Shown: positions 34,886-46,539 of the stretch, piece by piece | Numbering within the stretch: position 1 is the first letter of the stretch | Layout: each line of letters starts with the position of its first letter | NCBI RefSeq assembly: GCF_012489685.1 | Contig: NC_080042.1 | Coordinates: 28,649,158 to 28,713,157 of the forward strand | Direction of reading: 5' to 3' | DNA from: Lotus japonicus | Taxonomy: Eukaryota; Streptophyta; Magnoliopsida; Fabales; Fabaceae | DNA: 64,000 bases | The notes under the pieces: model-generated | The model's input: only the letters and a program-made list of their open reading frames with translations | Told to the model about the DNA's origin: nothing | Database searches by the model: none | Program-made: the position numbers and the translations under genes

Positions 34886-35030
34886 CTTCACTGAGGCGTG
34901 AGACCTTGTGAAGGCGGGATACTCCACTGAGGCGTGAGACCTTGTGGAAAGCATGGAACTCCACTGAGGCGTGAGACCTTGTGAGAGCATGAAACTTCAC
35001 TGAAGCGTGAGACTTCGTGAGAGTATTGAT
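34886..35030 (+). repeat. 36-bp hairpin tandem array
   Basis: Four units of 36-37 bp. Each has a constant loop CGTGAGA, an inner stem and an outer stem that vary: inner AGG/CCT in units 1-3 becomes GAAG/CTTC in unit 4 (35002-35005 / 35013-35016); outer CTTCAC/GTGAAG in unit 1 becomes TCCAC/GTGGA in unit 2 (34923-34927 / 34944-34948). Confidence 0.8.
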
Positions 35031-35067
35031 GACCCGAAGAGTCATCGTGAGCGGTAGTCACTCAGGC

Positions 35068-35735
35068 ACGCGTGAGTCCGTATGTTCAATCAGAGGGATT
35101 GGATCGATTCAGCGATTGCCATTTTACCTCGCGTGAATCCGTATGTTCAATCCGAGGGATTGGATCGATTCAGCGACAACTTTTCGACACGCGCGAATCC
35201 GTATATTCAATCCGATGGATTGGATCGATTCGGCGGTAGTCACTCAGGCACGCGTGAATCCGTATGTTCAATCCGAGGGATTGGATCGATTCAGCGATAA
35301 CCTTTCGACTCGCGCGGATCCGTATGTTCAATCCGATGGATTGGATCGATTCGGCGATAGTCATTGGACACGCGCAATGTCCGTATGTTCGACTCTTTTG
35401 AGTGAACCGACTTGGCGTTGCCATTGGTTGCGTGTGCGAGTCCGTATGTTCATCCCGATGGGTTGGATCGACTCGACATGCCTAATTGTGGGAGTCGCGT
35501 GAATCCGTATGTTCAATCCGAGGGATTGGATCGATTCAGCGATAACCTTTCGACTCGCGCGGATCCGTATGTTCAATCCGATGGATTGGATCGATTCGGC
35601 GATAGTCATTGGACACGCGCAATGTCCGTATGTTCGACTCTTTTGAGTGAACCGACTTGGCGTTGTCATTTGTTGCGTGTGCGAGTCCGTATGTTCAACC
35701 CAAGGGGTTGGATCGACTTGACATGCCTAATTGTT
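35068..35735 (+). repeat. ~62-bp double-stem tandem array
   Basis: About ten units built on CCGTATGTTC. Each has an inner hairpin (CAATCC/GGATTG, CATCCC/GGGTTG with a mismatch, CAACCC/GGGTTG, or ACTC/GAGT with loop TTTT) and an outer stem (TGAATC/GATTCA, CGAATC/GATTCG, CGAGTC/GACTCG). Outer T-A and C-G versions alternate between units in step on both arms; some units show G-T pairs (G-U in RNA). Confidence 0.82.
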
Positions 35736-36893
35736 GGGCTATCCTGGGGATAAGTCCGGGAAACCGGGAGTTTCCGAGTATGTGATACTCTTTGCTTGTT
35801 GAGCAGTTGTGACCATCGGATTGAGATGAGTCGGATGATCCGGAGATCATCAAGAGTTACTATGTGATGTGAAGAAGTGTCTTTTGTCGCAGAATCGACT
35901 TTACCTTAGGGTAAGCTTTTAGAGACTTTAATTTACCTACAACACGTGGCGACGTGTCGAGAGAGAGTCGGAGACGTTGTTTGACTAATCATCCTGCATT
36001 CATGCATACTGATTTAGTTGTCGAGTGTGATTGTTATTTGTTAATCCTATTTGGAACATGTTAATTGTTATTATTGCTGTTAAGTTCATTATGGAATATG
36101 CAACCCTAGGATGTTATCCCTAGCTATAAGCCTAAGTGGCTATTCTCTTATCTATATCTATTGGTGCTATTATTTATGTAATTCTTTGGAGTTGACCCTC
36201 GCGTCTTCTGTGTGTGCTTTGGCGGACAAACGCCCTTTGTCAGATGTCTTTGGCGGACTGGTTCACGACGGTTCACCCTTCGGGGGAAACTAGAGTTGGG
36301 GGATGCTGGAACAGGAGCGCATCGCGATAGCGAGCGGTGGACGGATGGTGTACATAGACTAGGTCGTTCTGGATTTCGAATTCGGACGACGATCATGCCA
36401 GCACGTAGGATTGAGTGTTAGTGTGAGCTCCTCGAGATGGGATTAGTGTAGGAGTAGAGTCTTGGCTCTGAACATTATTTGTTTCATTCGGGACAGGGTA
36501 GTTTCCCACCTATAGCTTTTTGTGTGGTTTCTTTACGGGAATCACAGAGAGTTGGTTGGACTTAGGAGGTCTTGCTTCAGGCCGATGGGCCAGCTTATTC
36601 TCAGTTTTGAGGGATGGTGTTGCGGACACTTGACCTTTCTTGTGGATTGTACCTTTTGCCTTCGGGCGTTACACTTTTCTTTCCGTCACTGGAGGTTTAC
36701 TCGTGACGAGGTTGCTACTACAGCGGGGGCTGTTTATATATTGTATATTAGTTCTGATTTTGTTATTGTTGGGTTTTATTTAATTCCGTCTTGTCTTAGT
36801 TATTATCAAAAAAAAATATATTCACGTTTTTCCGCATTAAGTTTACTTTCGGTTACTAAAGTGACGCCACCGAAATCGGGGTGTTACAGCTAA

Positions 36894-36993
36894 GGTATTC
36901 GCTTGTAGGTTTTTCACTTGTATAGCACAATAGTTTCTTAGCCAATTTCTTCTATCTTCAGCCTTTAAATACTCCAAGGTTAGGGTTTGTGTC
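36894..36993 (-). repeat. SIRE-like LTR, piece 2 of 3
   Basis: Continues piece 1 after the duplication GCTAA and matches the TATA region of the LTR at 7161 (TTTAAATACTCCAAGG here). It ends with GTGTC, the target duplication of the Tat element inserted at 36994. Confidence 0.85.
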
Positions 36994-37313
36994 TGTTCCT
37001 TCATGAACATTGAGATGAGGTATAGTACCTAAGATGCAAGGAACGTGATGCGAGATTTCTAGAGAGAAGTGAGAGCGTAACTGCTTAGAGAGAGAAAGTA
37101 ACTGAATTTCAAGCTTGTTATTGCATAAATGAGCTAAGAGTCCTTTACAATTGGTATCCTTCCCCTATTTATAGTTGGGGAAGTTGGGCCTAGCCCCTCT
37201 AAATCATCCTAATGGGCCAGTTGGGCCTTTGGGACAAGGGCCCAAGTCCCTAATGTAATTCCCGCCTTAAGCCAGCGCCTTGGGCGAGGGACCTGGGGGT
37301 CTCGCCCAGTCCA
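36994..37313 (-). repeat. 3' LTR of the Tat element
   Basis: In sense TGGACTGGGCGAG ... GAAGGAACA. 320 bp, closely similar to 59644-59964 with several single-base differences, which indicates an older insertion than the Tekay-type element at 20392. Confidence 0.92.
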
Positions 37314-38050
37314 CAAGTCCATAAGACACCGAGCTCGAAGCATGAGAGCTAAGTGTGTCTTTAAACAAAAGAGGTAAGGCGATGGGCGTAAGAAGCTAGC
37401 CAAGGCCAAACATAAGGCACAGGAATAAAGAGCAGTTGCCAACATGGCTTAGTAATTTTAAAGCTTTAAAAATTTAAAATTCTGAGCGCCTCGCCACGCT
37501 TCCCCGGCGACTTGAGTCCACAAGCGAGCTTGCGGCGATGAGGCTGGATTTGCTCGCCCCACCGTAGTCGCGCACGTGCCTTGAACCGTAACTTTTTGAC
37601 ATGTGTCGAGCCTGTGCCACATGGTGCGCCCTGAGGCGATACAAGAGTCAGTGAATCCAAAGAATCTCAACCACTATCTCTGGGACGTCCCTTCGAATCA
37701 TAGTAGAGTCTGACGATTTGAATTCAAACCAATAAGCTTTAACTGTTGTAACCCTTCGTTTAATGCATTGTCTTCTTTTCCCAAAACTCATGCCGCATTC
37801 CCTTAAGTAATAATTTTACCTTGCCTTGTCAGGGAATGATTCCCCAACCGCTACTCTCCCTGGTCTTTAAATTCTCTCCCTTTCCATTTTTCGTCTTTTC
37901 CCATCAACTGTTCCCATATTCATTCCTGACTCTCATACGCTCCGGCTCCCCTTGCTGACCTTGCGAACTTAAGGCTCCAGCCCCTCTTGCTCCTCCTTTC
38001 TCAATCCTTTTCTGGTTAGTTTCTTATTCTCTCCTACTTCTTTTGTTTTT
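37314..38050 (+). other. spacer between Tat 3' LTR and antisense ORF
   Basis: Non-coding. It would be the promoter and leader of the antisense ORF: pyrimidine-rich from about 37840, with a TTTAAATTC stretch near 37865 that could act as a TATA element. No clear polypurine tract is seen next to the 3' LTR. Confidence 0.4.
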
Positions 38051-39679
38051 ATGATGTCTTCCGGCGGGGCCCTTTCCTCCGTAGAGGAGATCAAAGCTCA
38101 TTGCTTGGCCACCTTTGCCACTCTTCCTTCCCCCATCTCGGATGCTCCCGATCAGCGAGTTCTTGACAACCCATCAAAGCTCTCTACCAGCGAATCCCTT
38201 TCGGACCTTGCCCATAGGGTTGGGAGGCTTTGCAGTTCCCCATTATTAGAGGGCCTCCTTCGTACCACCGGCTACCAAAAGCATGATCGCCCCTGGCAAC
38301 ACCGTGTTTTTAACAACCCCAAATATTCCCACTTCTTCTTCGTATATGAATACTTGTTTCTTGATCTTGGTGTAAAACTTCCCTTTTCTCCCTTTCTCAC
38401 CTAAGTGCTATGTGACATTAACGTTTCTCCTTGTCAACTTCACCCTTGCTCTTGGGCTTATCTGAAGTGTTTCGAAATACTCTGCTGCAGCGTTGATGTG
38501 GTTCCTTCCCTTGCCCTCTTTTCTTTTTTCTTCAGAGCGGATCCCCAATCTCTAGGGACCCATGGCAGGGTCATCCTGGTACCCCGGCCGGGCCGCGAAC
38601 GATTTTCCCCTTACCAAGTTGGCCCCGAATCTTGCATGGCTCGCCGGTACTTCAGGGTCATCGTCCACCCTGCCTACCCCTCATCATTTACACAAAAGGA
38701 TGGGAAAGCCCTTTTCCCTCTTTATTGGACACAACGTCCCAAAACCATATTCAATTCTCTCGAGACACGTTCTTCTTCTAGAGAGAGTTTCGCCATTGGT
38801 GTCTTATCCCAACTTCCTCTTTTTAGTTGCACTGACATACTCGTTGTTTCTCCCGGATCCAAACTGTTTCCTCGATTAGGTTTTCCCTTTACCGCCTTCT
38901 TCACACCGTTATCTTAATTTCTTCATTTCTGATGACTTTACCTTTGCTTCTCAGGGAACAAGAAGTTTTCTACTTCCGAACTGCTGGAAGCATTCCTCTC
39001 CGGGAACGTCAAGGCACCCTCCCCAGCCCAAGTTGGAGTGAAAAGACAGAGCCCGCCGACAAGCGAGGGCTCTCCCAAGAAAAAGAAGCTGGGCGAGACT
39101 GGCTCTTCGACTGCTACGGGCGAGGGAACCATCGCGTCTGCCCCGGCTGCTCCAGAAAGCGCACATGATACCTTGGCGCCCGATCATCATGGTGAGGCGG
39201 ACACTTCCCCTGCTGTGAACACTTCCCGCCCCTTGGACTCAACGGCGGGTCAGCAACATCCGTCCCCTAGCCGCCCGTCCAAACTGCTCAAGATTCACCT
39301 TCCCCTAACTCTCCCAGGGTTGGCGGCGAGGAAGAGAGGCTTCCCTCAGACCACCAAAGGGACCCCACTAACAGCTCTTCCACTGATCCTTTCTCCTTCT
39401 TACTCTCTCATCCCTATCTCGAGAAATTGAGGGAAGTACCCAGCCAAAACCCACAAGAGGTTGCTCAAGAAGCTGTGTCAAGTCTTCTTCGCGCCGGCTG
39501 TCTGTTCGCCTATGTGGCTTGGCAGGCTCGGCCCCTTACTGGTATTGCGGAGCTCCGTCAAGAGGTTGAAAAGCTGCATTCCATCAACCTTCAAGCCAAC
39601 GAGACCTGTTCCAAGTTGTCTGCCCAGCTTGCCACTGAGGTAGACAGGACAAAGAAGATGCAGAAAAAGCTGGCGGAAG
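38051..39679 (+). pseudogene. Tat antisense ORF (gypsy-type transposon domain), copy 2, 5' part
   Basis: Starts at ATG 38051. Exon 1 (38051-38879) has one in-frame TAA at 38402-38404, shared with copy 1. A 75-nt intron (38880-38954) follows, in the same phase as in copy 1, then exon 2 from 38955. In exon 2 a deletion near 39270-39280, relative to copy 1, shifts the frame; the original frame returns around 39427. The ORF is cut at 39679 by the Tekay-type element and ends at 50297-50467. The conserved region (QLHPCSWAYLKCFEILC) belongs to the plant family named putative gypsy type transposon. The coding strand is opposite to gag-pol. Product function unknown; nuclear location is possible from the PKKKK stretch. 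Confidence 0.78.
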
Positions 39680-42600
39680 TGTAACACCCCGATTTCGGTG
39701 GCGTCACTTTAGTAACCAAAAATCAAATAAAGCGGAAAAGCAGATATATTTTTTTTTTCGTTTTGTTTAAATAGAAAGACTTGACGAAATAAAGACTCAA
39801 CCCAATCGCGATTAACAGCGACTAACCTTCAATATAAGTACAGCTCTTGCTGCAACTGAAACATCGTCACGAGTGCCCTCAAGTGACGGTAAGTAACTTC
39901 AAGTAACTAAAAGTAGTGCCCGCAGGCAAATAAGTGCGACCCATAGTTAGAGTCATAAGTTTTATAAATACAGTCCTCCAAGAAAGTAAGTCAGCCCAAA
40001 ACGGCCTCCAAAAGACTTCCTACGTCCGACAAACTCCCTGTGATCCTCATGGAAGGGAATCACACAAAAAGCTAATAGTCAGGGACCTACCCTGCCCCAA
40101 AATAAGAAATGACAATCAGAGCTATGTCAACGACACCCGATATACTACACCCCTAACATCGACCCTCATCTGATCCTGCATGAAATCCGGGTCCACGTCG
40201 AAGGCTCAGTAGTAGTCATTTCGCTCCGGGTCCTCCGCGAATGACGGTCCATCTCGAATCGGCTGTTGAACGTCTGGCAGCAGGCCGACCGCCCAAACAC
40301 AAACATGAACATAAAGCCAAGGCGCGAGGGTCAACTCACAGAATATAATAGATAATACAAGCAACATGTGAAGAATAAGGGGGTATATATATATATATAT
40401 GTTGTATATATACGTATAACTTATGTATTGCCTACCCTAAGGTCAATACATAGCATATTTATCAACATCAAATCATCAAGATATATAACGATGTTTATCG
40501 ACATCAAATCACAAATAACAATTGGATCTTCAACACATCAACAAATATAGTTAGGTGCATGGCGTGCCAATGCAATGTCATACTCAAAAGATGATCCGGA
40601 TAAAATGTCACCATCTCGATGGATGGGACGAGCCAAGCATCTCGCTCCGCTAAAGCATCTCGCTTTTATGAAGCATCTCGCTCCTGTGAAGCAGCACGCT
40701 CCTGTGATGCATCTCGCTTCAATGAAGCATCTCGCTCCGATGAAGTCCGATCTGAGATCGTCCTTCGGAAAGCAGCACACTTTCCAAGAAATGTATGCAT
40801 GAATGCAATATGGTTAGCCAAACAACGAAACGTCCTCACCAAGGTACGCGTGCCTAGCTAGAGTACATTGTCTCTACAATACCCTAAGGTAAACAAGGAA
40901 GTGCTAGTCGCACTTGGTAACTTTCCTAGTCACTTTGGCTCACCGTCTCGATGGCCAACCAAACTGCTCCACGAGCAAAAGAATGCATCTCCCACTCAGT
41001 GACCTTTCAAGTTACCCTGGCTCACCATCTCGATGGCCAAACAACTCATCAACAATTAGAGAGAATGCTGCTCGCATTCTGTGACTTCTCGTCACAACAG
41101 CTGATCCTCTTGAAGACTGAACCAAATGCTCAAGGAGCAAGGAGTGTCATCCACACTCAGTGACTGTCCCAGTCACAACGCTAGGATCGCCGACACTTCC
41201 CGTTTTCAAACTTATTTCAGATCCTAAGTCTTTTCCAAGAAATTGTTATTACTATTTGAAGATGTTCTATCTTTGGTTAATGCATTATGAATTTCATTTA
41301 TGAAGTCAAGTTTCGTTTCTCTTTTGTTCCAAAACTCTATAAGTAAAAAGATCCAAATAACCAAAATAATTCCCCGGGAAGGTCTTGATCCTAAAATGAC
41401 TATGGCTTAGACCTCCGGTCAAAGCCTGTCTAACATTTCCCAAACCTCGTCATTAGCATGGCATAACATCACGTTTTCCCCACACTCCGAAATCATATAA
41501 TCAAGTACTATCTCAAATTAGTACAATTCAATAGAGCATATGCAAAACAACATAAACTCAGCAGAAATAATAGCATATAACTCAGTTCAAAACCAATATC
41601 AATATAACAATAACTCAGTGCGGAAATCATAAGACGGAAACCAGTAAACGACCGAAGCCTCTCAGAAAACGGAGACACACGTCTCATATAAGTTCACTCG
41701 GCCGAAGCCCCCAGAAAACATTTTCCAGTTCAAAGCCATAAACAACATTCAATGCAATCTTCAATATCAAGTAGTATCCAAGTCGAAGTTATCGACGCCT
41801 ACAATACAAATAGCGAGTAAGTAAGTTGCCCTAACCTCGAGTTGTTCTAGTCTCGCGATGCAGGTCTCGCTCACAAGCTTGCTCATTCAAGGCCAAGGTT
41901 TCCACAAACGAACCTTAGAGCAAAATCACAGAATTCAATCACAATGACATACTAGGGTTACACGAAACATTACAAACTCCGAAGTACGACAATCTAACGC
42001 GTTAGGACAAGTTTTCGAAAAACAAAATTTCCCTCCCCCTAAAGAGGAGCTCTCGGCCACTTTTCACAATTGGGTGCGCCGATTTTTCTTCGATCAAACT
42101 TGGTTCCTAGGTTATCATTAGCCGTAACTAAGACGAATCTAAGCTCAGAAAAATTTTCGGATCGAAAACTGTCGCAGGGGTATTTTGGTCATTATTTTCA
42201 GCTCAGAATTTCAAAATTGGAATTTCGAAAAAAAAAATGGATGGGGACGTTACCAACGACGTTTATGACGACTTATCCTACTAGCGCTAAGCTAAGTCGT
42301 GAGTTTTCAGCTTAAAGGACGAGTCTTTGCCTCAAAATGGGTTTTTCCTACAGAAATGAATTCCGGCAGCATTTCGGCGACAATCGACAAAATGTAATCC
42401 GCTAGAAGTACTCTTGGGTACGTAGGGAAGATGTTTAGACACTAAAATCAAGCTATTTGGACAGTTTTACAAAAAGCTCAAAACTTTGAGCACAGAAAGA
42501 CATAGAGAAAGTCGACAGAATTGACGATCAGAAGTGAGATATAGTATCCATACCTCGAAGTCTTCGATTAGCAACGAACGGTGCAGCAATCGGGCAAGAA

Positions 42601-43410
42601 ACAGCGAAAATCACTTCCTCCCTCCTTCTCCTTCAAGCTCGCGGGTTCAAGAGAGAAAATGGGTAAGTTTTTGAAAAAATTTTCATTTTCTTGCTATTTA
42701 TAGGTTTTGGAAAATGCGGAAAAATGAAAATTTCGCGATTCCGATTTTTCCTGCGTATTCCTCGGAGAATTCTAAGATAGGTTCTGGCGACAGAATTCCA
42801 GAACTCAAAACAGGTTTCTTGGAATTAAATCAAACGATCCAAAGTCGGTGTAAATCGATTTTACCCGAAAAGTTACTTTTTGCAGTTGATGTCGGATGAG
42901 AAAACTTCGTTCTGAAGAAAGATTAGAAATATCAAGAGAAATAGGAGTAAGCGTGTGGAATCTTCCTTTGAAGATCCAAATAGAAAAAGTCTTCATCGTC
43001 CGTAGATTTTAGGTTTCTTGAACTATCAGGGTTTTGGTTTCGGCAAACTTCCGAGTATTGGAATTTGACGTTCGTACATTCCATGGTTTCGTATTGAAAC
43101 GCTTGTTTATTGACGAATATGAGAAGTTCTAACATTTCTCTGAAGATTTTTGGAATTAGCTTCCATCGTGTCTTAAAGAGTAAATTAGCTATTTATTAGC
43201 GTTTTTTGACCTAGGTTTAAGCGAATACTAATCGTGGTATAACTTTTATCGACTTTGATACAATCCTTAGCTTTCCCCTGAACTTTTTCCTTCACATATT
43301 TATTCCATTCAATAAACACTTGTTCAGGTTTTCCTTCACGTTACATCAAATTAATCGTGAAAAAGGAAGTTTATTCGGTTTATTCCAAACTTAAAAACTT
43401 GGGTCTCACA
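39680..43410 (-). repeat. 3' LTR (3731 bp) of the nested Tekay-type element
   Basis: TGTAACACCCCG ... GGTCTCACA. TATA box sense TATAAATA at 42702-42695. It has a private deletion near 41946 relative to both 9152-12821 and 46540-50284. Hairpin array at 40640-41176. Confidence 0.92.
40640..41176 (-). repeat. mixed hairpin array in the 3' LTR
   Basis: Stems with 3-5-nt loops: AAAGC/GCTTT, ATTGT/ACAAT (40867-40880), AAGTGC/GCACTT (40899-40915), TGCTC/GAGCA (40965-40977 and 41127-41139), AGAATGC/GCATTCT (41062-41080), GTGAC/GTCAC (41081-41095), GAGTGT/ACACTC (41142-41158), GTGACT/AGTCAC (41160-41176). The unit GAAGC/GCTTC seen in the other two copies is mutated here to GATGC/GCTTC. Confidence 0.78.
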
Positions 43411-45203
43411 TTACTACCCTCCAAAAAGAAAGTTTCGTCCTCGAAACTTAAGGTTCAGCAAAAAGCTCCGGATATTATTCCTTGATCTTTTTCCTCTCAC
43501 TCCCATATAGCATCGTCCGTGTCTTTGTTCCAAATAACTTTCACTAAAGCACTCTGCTTTCCTCTCGATTGTTTCACTTTCTAGCCCCAATGTTGACCGA
43601 CGGCGTCTCAAAAGACATATCATCTTTCAGCTCTATGTTGTCCAGCTTGACCACTTGCATTTAGTCTACGTTGGAAATAATATTTGTTGGCATTCCGTGC
43701 AATCGCACAACCTTAACCACTTACTCCTTTGCTTTTGTTCGTCCAAAATTCTGATTAGAAACTCGGTACATCTCGATGTTCTGGAGTGAATGCTCAACTT
43801 GTCCTCGTGATGTTCACTCATGATCCAAAACTCAACTCGATCGCTTGGTAACTCCTAGACGAATTATTTCCTTGGAATCTACTAGTCCCTAAACGTCACT
43901 TCGAACTTCGTAACTATCCTCATTCGTACCCTGAAATCAACCTTCTACTTAATCACCATTCAAATTAAAACTTGACTTGAGTCTTAACACCTTGTTCATC
44001 GCTAGACTTATTCCCTTAACATCAATTTACAAACAACTGATAAGCTAATCATCATCTTAATATCTAACAATCCTTCATTGTCGTTTCCTTCCTTAAAACT
44101 TTCCTTACTCAAACCAATTTACACTTACTGAAATCCTTAACACTTCGCACAAATCAGGACTCATCCCCTAGAAGATCAAATCATAACTATACTTCAAGGG
44201 TCTTAACTAGTCATTTTATCATCCGATCCTTCAACTTTATGAGGTTTAACTACAATCGTAAATGCTAACACCACTAAATCTCTTATTCGTACATGATTTT
44301 CAACTCCCGAAGTCAATCTTAACCCTAGGATTCTCATTCAACTTAGCAAAATTCACTTGCTAGCTCTAGCATGCATCACCGAAATCCATAACAAAGTTCC
44401 ATTCACTCTTAAACTCTAAGGAATTTGTCCACATATAACAACCTCAAGTATTCATCTTAATACTAACACTTTATTGCTGTAACTAGATCATCCTCCATTC
44501 AATCCAATACTTAGTCTCTCGATCAAAACCTGACAAGACTTCATGTCTCACGCGTTCGTGATCAAATCGATTGGCTTAAAATCTAAACCTCCTCTAAGCT
44601 TGGACCTCTAATATCCTTTAACTCTCCAACACTTCTTAAATGAATATCCATTTCTTAAAACTATAACTCCTTCGCAAGAAAACTAATACTTAGTGAGAAC
44701 TTTTCCTCCCAAACTCAACTAATCTTCGATCAAATCAAGTCAATCTTACCAATCCTTCTATCAAAGTCCATTGTCAGTTGTGATCCCGTATATCACCCCC
44801 TCAATAGTAAGTTGTTCAGGCCTAATACATCGAAGGTGGAAATTTATAAAAATCCATTGGAACAGTCAATGTGTTCCTATCAACCAGTAGTCACAAATAT
44901 CCTGATATTAAGTCCTTAAGGATTCCGCTACGAAACTACACGCCCTCGGCATAACCCATATATTACCCATAAGGAATCTATACAAGATTCACTCTTAGTT
45001 CTAGCTTCCACTTAAACGCATCGGTATAAAACAACTCACTAAGCTTAGCGTGTTATTCTAAACCTCGTGTAACTTCTATAGTTAAAACACGAGCAACAGT
45101 CAGATAAAGTCCTAATAGGTGTAATAACTATAAAGTCAAAGCTCGACAGTAAAGGCAAGTTAGGTGTGTTGCACACACTACGAGAGTAACAAAGTACGTC
45201 ATA
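43411..45203 (-). other. decayed pol region and chromodomain trace
   Basis: No pol ORF survives. Sense sequence next to the purine tract (43435-43620) still reads, across frames, as a chromodomain end (FETPSVNIGARK, then a YPELFAEP-like end). Short similarity to 25756-28109 of the other element shows common descent from a copy already lacking most of pol. Confidence 0.6.
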
Positions 45204-46328
45204 CTAGAAATCAGAAGGATTATTTAAAAGGTTACCTTCGTTCTTGCGCTCACCCCCAGCTAACCCCTCAGCTCCTTCACCGTTCATGAGGTAAACTCTC
45301 CCCCTTGTAGCTGAACGCTTTCCTTTCACAGCATTAATAGTTGGCTCCACCTTGGGTGCTCTACAATCGACGGCCAAATGCCCTGGCTGGTTGCAATTGA
45401 AACATCGAGGCCCTTGGTTCAGACATGCATTAGCATAGTGTCCATTCTTTCCACACCTGAAACATGTCACTTCTGGGTGTGCTGATTGGCTTCCTGCCCC
45501 TGGAGTGGCAGTAGTCGAAGGCTTATAAGATCTTGGGGTAAAACTTCTCCCTTCCGGATGCTGATACGGCCTCCTCTGTTGGAATTTACCTCTTCCTTGG
45601 TAGTTCTGAGAACCTGATCTCACTGGTCCTCCCATTCCAGCACGATTCAACCTCTTATTCTTCATCAGCTCAACTTCTGTGGCCTTTTCAACAAGCGAAT
45701 GAAAACGCATGATTCCCAACGGCCTCACAGAATCCTCGATATCTGGCCTTAGTCCATTGACGAAACGCTTACACATGTAGCGCTCATCGACATGGTCGGT
45801 GAAAAATTGGAAGTGTTTGGCCAGAGACTCCAATTTAGAAGCAAATTCAGGTACAGACATGCTCCCTTGTCGGAGTGTCAGAAAATGTGCCTCCCGCTCG
45901 TCCCGAGCACTAGTTGGAAAATACTTTTCCAGGAATGTAGTTCGAAAGGAGTTCCAGTTGATCTCCTCGTTATTGGCTTCCATAATTCCCCTGGTGCCTC
46001 TCCACCAGTACTCAGCATCACCAAGTAGCAAATAAGTTGCCATGCCAACCTTGGCACCTTCAGCAGTCTGCAGTACACCGAAAATCTTCTCAATCTCTTG
46101 AATCCAAAGATCCGCTTTATCAGGATCAGTTCCACCAGTGAACTTAGGAGGATCTTGTCTCCTAAAGTCATTCAATCCCTTATTCTGATCCAGAGTTACT
46201 TATCTCTGACGCTGATGCTGATCACGTGCTTCCTCAGCAGCACGCCTCATAGCATTATCATTTGCCTGTGCCGTCACAACTTGGGCCATAGTGGCCATCA
46301 TCTCAGCTAGTTGGTTAGTGTTCACCAT
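45204..46328 (-). pseudogene. chromovirus Gag, nearly complete, one nonsense codon
   Basis: Starts at ATG 46328 (MVNTNQLAEMMATMAQVV) and continues in the same frame to 45204, broken only by TAA at 46202-46200 after codon 42. The capsid domain follows (FRRQDPPKFTGG, DPDKADLWIQEIEKIF, GDAEYWWRG, FLEKYFP, EFASKLESLAKHF, KRFVNGLRPDI). Then a Gly/Arg/Gln-rich linker and two zinc knuckles, CFRCGKNGHYANAC and CFNCNQPGHLAVDC. It is the best-preserved chromovirus gene in the window and shows what is missing from the gag at 24170. Gag forms the particle and binds element RNA. Initiation at an internal ATG (46175) could still give a 323-residue protein. Confidence 0.93.
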
Positions 46329-46539
46329 GTTCTGTTAAGTCAAACAAACAGTTAGTACTCATCATAAGATAGCATCTAACATAACTATACAATATGATTA
46401 AGCAATAACTTCAATCAATTCTAAGCGAAAAATCGCTTGCAGATAATAAATTTTCACTCTTTGCAGAGTCACACAACCTAGCACAGAAGACCTATTCCCC
46501 AAAGACTCCCGAAAGACTCGACAGGCTCTGATACCACAA
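46329..46539 (-). promoter_or_regulatory. leader with initiator-Met primer site (46525-46536)
   Basis: Sense TGGTATCAGAGC lies three bases inside the 5' LTR, then about 200 nt of leader before the gag ATG. Confidence 0.9.

Larger units (their letters stand above)
32573..36888 (+). repeat. 4.3-kb solo LTR of a third Tekay-like subfamily
   Basis: TGTAAGACCCAAG ... GGGGTGTTACA, 4316 bp, with target duplication GCTAA at 32568-32572 and 36889-36893. The ends and overall plan match the other Tekay-type LTRs, but the middle differs. It holds two tandem arrays (34886-35030 and 35068-35735) and a diverged form of the conserved block (GTTGACCCTCGCGTC, about 36191). No internal region, so a solo LTR. 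Confidence 0.93.

Noticed and set aside
35170..35669. Open frames of 84-119 codons with repeated peptides (for example PYVQSEGLDRF)
   Set aside because: They are translations of the 62-bp hairpin tandem array, open in several frames on both strands because the unit lacks stops.
38051..38917. Host nuclear protein gene
   Set aside because: It lies inside a Tat element bounded by LTRs and a target duplication, occurs twice in the window, and matches a transposon-associated family.
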